Assembly: GCA_900557635.1 (NCBI GenBank)
Contig: USTB01000029.1
Location: 1-8,392, forward strand
DNA: 8,392 bases
Origin: an uncultured Eubacteriales bacterium
Lineage (GTDB): Bacteria; Bacillota_A; Clostridia; Oscillospirales; CAG-272
Reading direction: 5' to 3'
The notes below the pieces were generated by a model that saw nothing but the letters and a program-made list of their open reading frames with translations, did no database searches and was not told the origin of the DNA. Positions 5,739 through 8,392 of the stretch are shown here, piece after piece (positions within the stretch are counted from its first letter, which is position 1; each line of letters begins with the position of its first letter). Made by a program: the position numbers and the translations under genes.

Positions 5739-5927
5739 AGAAAAGAAAAACGGGCAATTCGCCGAGAATCGTTCGACCGAAAGTGACAATACCCCTGTTT
5801 CCTCGAAACCGCACTTCGACATTGTTTTTTCGTTTTTGCAACAATCTGTTAAAATCGACCTCCGATTTCTTCGTTTATATATATTTTATAACAATAAATG
5901 GGAAAATATCGCCGCCGTTTGTTAATG
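5739..5927. other. AT-rich divergent intergenic spacer
   Basis: 189 nt with no convincing coding potential, clearly richer in A+T than the flanking genes. The only notable sequence is GAAAAACGGGCAATTCGCC (5745-5763). It resembles GAAAAACGGCAATTTGCC at 3004-3021 over the tyrA promoter, apart from one inserted G and a T-to-C change. Nothing else could be assigned. Confidence 0.5.
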
Positions 5928-5956
5928 TTGACACGCTTCGCATAATAGTATATAAT
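5928..5956 (+). promoter_or_regulatory. Perfect consensus promoter of the intact small HTH regulator
   Basis: TTGACA (5928-5933), a 17-nt spacer and TATAAT (5951-5956), identical to consensus. Expected transcription start near 5963 leaves a leader of about 130 nt before the ribosome binding site. TGTTGACA (5926-5933) and TGTTCACA (5958-5965) form a near-direct repeat 32 bp apart, flanking the promoter core, each roughly palindromic. The leader contains a small hairpin CACCGT/ACGGTG (6039-6056). Confidence 0.88.
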
Positions 5957-6094
5957 ATGTTCACAATAAAAATTATTTTGCTTCACGATTTTGTCATATC
6001 AAGAAATTGCCGTGGATTTCCGCAAACGGTACTCATTTCACCGTCACCACACGGTGCATCAATATTCCCCAAAGAACGGAAGGAGTTGTCAGCA

Positions 6095-6424
6095 ATGGAT
6101 GCTTTGAATCGGAGATTCGGGATCATCTGGATCCTGTGCCGCAAACGTCACGAAACCTTGGTCAACCTGTCGCAGGAATTCGGCGTTTCCGTGCGCACCA
6201 TCCAGCGGGACATCAACGTCATCGGCAACAATGTCCCCATTTACATCAAGCCGGGCAGATACGAGGGCGGAGTTTACGTCATGGAGCACTATCAGCTTCC
6301 GTGCCGTTATTTCACCAACGACGAACGCTCCCTGCTCCGTCAGATGTCACGGATATGCCGCTCGTCCCTCAAGCAATCGGAGCTTAAGGTCTTAGACGGC
6401 ATCATGGGGCAATGCGCGGGGTAA
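6095..6424 (+). CDS. Small HTH (HTH_11/DeoR-like) transcription regulator
   Basis: 109-aa protein. The N-terminal winged helix has its recognition region FGVSVRTIQRD at about 30-40 and the wing VPIYIKPGRYEGGVYV thereafter, as in the N-terminal part of YafY/DeoR-type regulators. The remaining 45 or so residues look like two or three helices (FTNDERSLLRQMSRI...LKQSELKVLDGIM). There is no effector-binding domain, so the protein is about a third of the usual size for these regulators. It is a paralogue of the frameshifted regulator transcribed divergently at 5330-5675. ATG 6095-6097 has AAGGAG 9 nt upstream, whereas the frame is open further upstream only by chance. A perfect consensus promoter lies about 130 nt before it. 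The target is most likely the divergent operon; this is inference from position. Confidence 0.82.
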   Translation: MDALNRRFGIIWILCRKRHETLVNLSQEFGVSVRTIQRDINVIGNNVPIYIKPGRYEGGVYVMEHYQLPCRYFTNDERSLLRQMSRICRSSLKQSELKVLDGIMGQCAG

Positions 6425-6431
6425 ACGGGGT

Positions 6432-6594
6432 CCTCACTGCGCCCCGCCCGCCCCCGGGGAGACGTCAGCCGAACGGCTGACTGACGCCTCGGCGCGCTTG
6501 ATATCGCTCCGTTTTCCGTTATACAGCGGCGCCGAGACGTCTCGGGCACGGCGTGCCGTGCCCAACTCCCCGGGGGCGGGCGGGTAAAGTGAGG
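6432..6594. repeat. Cloverleaf-shaped palindromic element (four-way junction)
   Basis: A GC-rich 163-nt block, almost all of which pairs. The closing stem is 6443-6461 with 6566-6584 (19/19 bp), extended outward across a small internal loop by CCTCACT/AGTGAGG (6432-6438 with 6588-6594). Inside are three perfect hairpins: GTCAGCCG/CGGCTGAC (6464-6481), GACG-c-CTCGGCGC/GCGCCGAG-a-CGTC (6483-6541, 12 bp and one mismatch, with a 33-nt AT-richer loop), and GGGCACGGC/GCCGTGCCC (6544-6563). Only one or two unpaired bases separate the arms. It lies between two convergent genes, just after the small regulator's stop. It could be a structured RNA in the regulator's 3' end or a non-autonomous palindromic repeat element; I do not recognise a named family, and no coding sequence is supported. 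Confidence 0.75.
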
Positions 6595-6610
6595 CACAGA
6601 CGTTCCCAAA

Positions 6611-6657
6611 ATACCGTATGCACACCGTTTTCACGACTGCGCATACGGTATCTTTTT
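6611..6657 (+). terminator. Intrinsic terminator of the small HTH regulator
   Basis: ATACCGTATGC (6611-6621) pairs perfectly over 11 bp with GCATACGGTAT (6641-6651), followed by CTTTTT (6652-6657). The 19-nt loop is large. It lies downstream of the plus-strand regulator and before the end of the convergent CYTH gene. On the minus strand only a weak T-run follows, so it is mainly a plus-strand terminator, perhaps also slowing minus transcription. Confidence 0.85.
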
Positions 6658-6693
6658 GCCGAAGTCCGCATTATCACGGACCGACACGCCGAC

Positions 6694-7335
6694 TCAGGCG
6701 CGATTAGACATGTATGCCTTCTCCAACTCTAAAAGTTGATCGGAGTCCGACCCGTCGTACGATTTTTCCCGTATCCGCGCCGTCAGAGCCGTAAAGAACC
6801 GTCCCGCCTTGCCGAAGCTCTTGCCGTTGCGGGAAAGAAGCTCAGCGGGCTTGGAGATCAGTCCGTGCCGCACAAGACACGCCGCCGCAGAGCGGAGCGC
6901 ATCCTCTCCTCTCGCCCTGCCGAATTCGGGATATTCCACCTCCAGCTCAAAGTCGATTTTCCCGAGATAGCAGTTCGCGTCAAGGCACACGGATGCCCCG
7001 TCCGGCAGACGCATTTCGGTGCGATCGGTGATGAGACAGCCGCACTGACGCAGGGCAAGATCCTCCCATTGTGCCGTCAGCGGCGCACACGTGACGGGCG
7101 TGCTCAGTTCCTCCCTGCATTCGCGGCGATAGCGATGCGGGAGCTTCACCGTGCGCTCGAATCTGCCCTCCCGTTCCCGCACGCGGTAGCTGATCCCCAG
7201 CCGATACAGCATAAACGAGGGCGTATCGTAATAATAGTTGATATGACACCCGCGCCGCGCGCCGAACATGTAGTGGCGGTACAGGCAATCGTACTCCTCC
7301 TGCGTCAGCAGGAGCTTCATTTCATATTCCTTCAT
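6694..7335 (-). CDS. CYTH domain protein (triphosphate tunnel metalloenzyme)
   Basis: 213-aa member of the CYTH superfamily (CyaB adenylate cyclase/thiamine triphosphatase), which acts on triphosphates or polyphosphates with divalent metal. The signature ExExK is at the very N-terminus (E3, E5, K7 in KEYEMK), which also fixes the start. It is followed by NYYYDT (33-38), the basic strand SYRVRERE (49-56) and ERTVKLP (60-66), then CLDANCYLGKIDFELEVEYP (117-136) with the acidic residues D119, E130, E132 and E134. This pattern is closest to the bacillary YjbK-like group. Its start overlaps the stop of the upstream gene (ATGA), so the two are translationally coupled and probably act together. The substrate is unknown: thiamine triphosphate, inorganic triphosphate or a nucleotide are all possible. 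Confidence 0.82.
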   Translation of the reverse strand: MKEYEMKLLLTQEEYDCLYRHYMFGARRGCHINYYYDTPSFMLYRLGISYRVREREGRFERTVKLPHRYRRECREELSTPVTCAPLTAQWEDLALRQCGCLITDRTEMRLPDGASVCLDANCYLGKIDFELEVEYPEFGRARGEDALRSAAACLVRHGLISKPAELLSRNGKSFGKAGRFFTALTARIREKSYDGSDSDQLLELEKAYMSNRA

Positions 7336-8360
7336 AAGTCTCCCCTACTCCTTCCGTATTCCGTAACCGATTCCAATATGGTGCGCTCCGTATCGCAAAG
7401 GGAGCGCAGTTTGGCTTTCACTGTTTCCAAAAGATCGCGCCGCTGTTTGATGAGATAGGATGCGTATAGCATGCGCATGCGGTTCGCTTCCTCCACCACC
7501 GCCTGATACTGCGTGCTGAAGGCATGATTTTTCTCCCATGTCTTTTCCATCATGACCAGCCGCTCGCTCATGACCTTTTTGTGTTCCCACAGCAGGCGGA
7601 AAATGCGTGGGTCGGTTCGCTTGTAATCGATCTCGCCGTTCAGCAGGAGATTCAGATACAAAATCAGAAATTCCTGCACGGCGCACCCGCAGATGTCCCC
7701 TTCCTTCCTTGCAAAATAGTCCTCCTTGGACGAATGGAGATACTGTGCTATGCCGCGCACGGCGTCGTCGATGCGGAAGCGGCATTCGCCCCGATGCAGA
7801 AGAATGCCGTCAAGCGACCCGTAAATGCCCTGATCGAAGGCATACTGTCTGCCGCGCTCGAAGTCCGCCTGTGCGATGTCGAACGTGCGGTAGATCCACC
7901 GCTGATCGTAGGCGTACATGCGGAAGGTGCGCTTGTCCGCATCAAAGCCGCAGATCAGCCCGTCATGCAGGAAGTGCCGCTCCCCGTAAAAGGATTTTCC
8001 GCGGATGAAAAAGTCGTCCACGCATCCGTATGCCACGTAGTAGCCGTCGGACAGCATGTCACAGATGATGCGATTGGTCTCCTCTCCCTGATAGCGCATG
8101 GGATACCGATCCACAATGATCCACGGGATCTCCCGATAGGAGGAGCGGAGGATATCCAATTCGGGACTGCCGTACCCCTCCAAAAAGCGGCGGGTGCATT
8201 TCAGCTCCATCACAAGGCTGAGATACCAATTGCGGATGGTCGGATTGGAGGCTAACACCGCGCCGCCGATCCCCTGCGCATGATAGGTGCTGTACGGAGG
8301 CACGGTCAGCGGAAGGGATACCCGATCCTTTTTCGGCTGTGCCTGTTTGGTTTGCTCCAT
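7332..8360 (-). CDS. BtrH-like protein of carrier-protein-dependent pathways (tentative)
   Basis: 342-aa soluble protein with no signal peptide or membrane segment. The central part reads YYVAYGCVDDFFI (108-119), then FYGERHFLHDGLICGFDADKR (124-144) and MYAYD (148-152). I associate this pattern (two strands, Y-x-x-x-HF-x-HD, GFD/GYD) with the BtrH N-terminal-like papain-fold proteins of antibiotic and NRPS/PKS clusters, which move acyl groups from an ACP to an acceptor. H129, H132, D133 and D140 are candidate functional residues. No clear nucleophilic cysteine is seen near the N-terminus where BtrH would have one, so it may be catalytically different or only distantly related. The C-terminal 100 residues are helical and charged. 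ATG 8358-8360 has AAAGGAG 10 nt upstream. It overlaps the CYTH gene downstream. The ACP and ligase 2.7-5 kb away on the same strand support a carrier-protein role; this is inference. Confidence 0.55.
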   Translation of the reverse strand: MEQTKQAQPKKDRVSLPLTVPPYSTYHAQGIGGAVLASNPTIRNWYLSLVMELKCTRRFLEGYGSPELDILRSSYREIPWIIVDRYPMRYQGEETNRIICDMLSDGYYVAYGCVDDFFIRGKSFYGERHFLHDGLICGFDADKRTFRMYAYDQRWIYRTFDIAQADFERGRQYAFDQGIYGSLDGILLHRGECRFRIDDAVRGIAQYLHSSKEDYFARKEGDICGCAVQEFLILYLNLLLNGEIDYKRTDPRIFRLLWEHKKVMSERLVMMEKTWEKNHAFSTQYQAVVEEANRMRMLYASYLIKQRRDLLETVKAKLRSLCDTERTILESVTEYGRSRGDL

Positions 8361-8392
8361 TTGAAAAATGCTCCTTTCTGAAAAAATGTGTG

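Noticed and set aside
6572..6584. G-quadruplex in the GGGGGCGGGCGGG arm of the cloverleaf
   Set aside because: Only three G-runs are adjacent; a canonical intramolecular quadruplex needs four, and the stem pairing competes.
6432..6594. Insertion sequence or integron attC site
   Set aside because: No transposase or integrase gene, no clear target-site duplication, and no attC core-site features (bulged hairpin with RYYYAAC/GTTRRRY) were seen.
7524..8255. Plus-strand open frame of 243 codons
   Set aside because: Antisense shadow of the BtrH-like gene, whose frame has the ribosome binding site, family-like motifs and coupling to the next gene.

Overview
The window looks like chromosomal DNA from a Gram-positive anaerobe of the Bacillota, most likely class Clostridia and possibly an uncultured Oscillospirales-type genome. 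The evidence is moderately high GC, strong AGGAGG-type ribosome binding sites, an ECF vitamin transporter S-component, and protein sequences of clostridial character. No rRNA, tRNA, CRISPR array or transposase was found. Lineage assignment is inference from protein style only.

Left part (1-1761): an ECF transporter S-component (minus strand) is divergent from a MocR/GntR-type PLP-dependent regulator (plus strand), a layout typical of vitamin B6 uptake loci. The regulator has lost roughly its last 95 residues. Its stop codon lies 5 nt from the 3' end of the next, convergent gene.

Middle (1767-3001, minus): a prephenate dehydrogenase gene (tyrA) with one apparent frameshift. It is preceded by a complete attenuation leader: a perfect consensus promoter (TTGACA-N17-TATAAT) overlapped by a 14-bp inverted repeat, a 21-codon leader peptide with three Tyr codons (two tandem), competing RNA stems, and an intrinsic terminator whose 5' arm can pair with leader-peptide codons just after the Tyr pair. 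This is a ribosome-mediated tyrosine attenuator where a T-box would be expected in this phylum.

Centre-right (3065-5738, minus): a tightly overlapping operon of a small HTH regulator (frameshifted), a thymidylate-kinase-like P-loop kinase, a stand-alone acyl carrier protein and an AMP-forming acyl-ACP/CoA-ligase-like enzyme (frameshifted at an AC repeat). A perfect 10-bp inverted repeat sits in the operon's promoter region. A second, intact copy of the small HTH regulator (6095-6424, plus) is divergent from the operon and has its own perfect consensus promoter.

Right (6432-8392): a nearly fully paired cloverleaf-shaped palindromic element, an intrinsic terminator, then two translationally coupled minus-strand genes: a protein resembling the BtrH-type family found with carrier-protein pathways, and a CYTH-fold (triphosphate tunnel) protein. 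Ligase + ACP + BtrH-like protein recalls the acyl-transfer module of butirosin biosynthesis. With a kinase-like and a CYTH protein nearby, this could be a small uncharacterised carrier-protein pathway.

Three genes carry single small indels and one is truncated. Either the locus is decaying or the assembly has indel errors; the sequence alone cannot decide.
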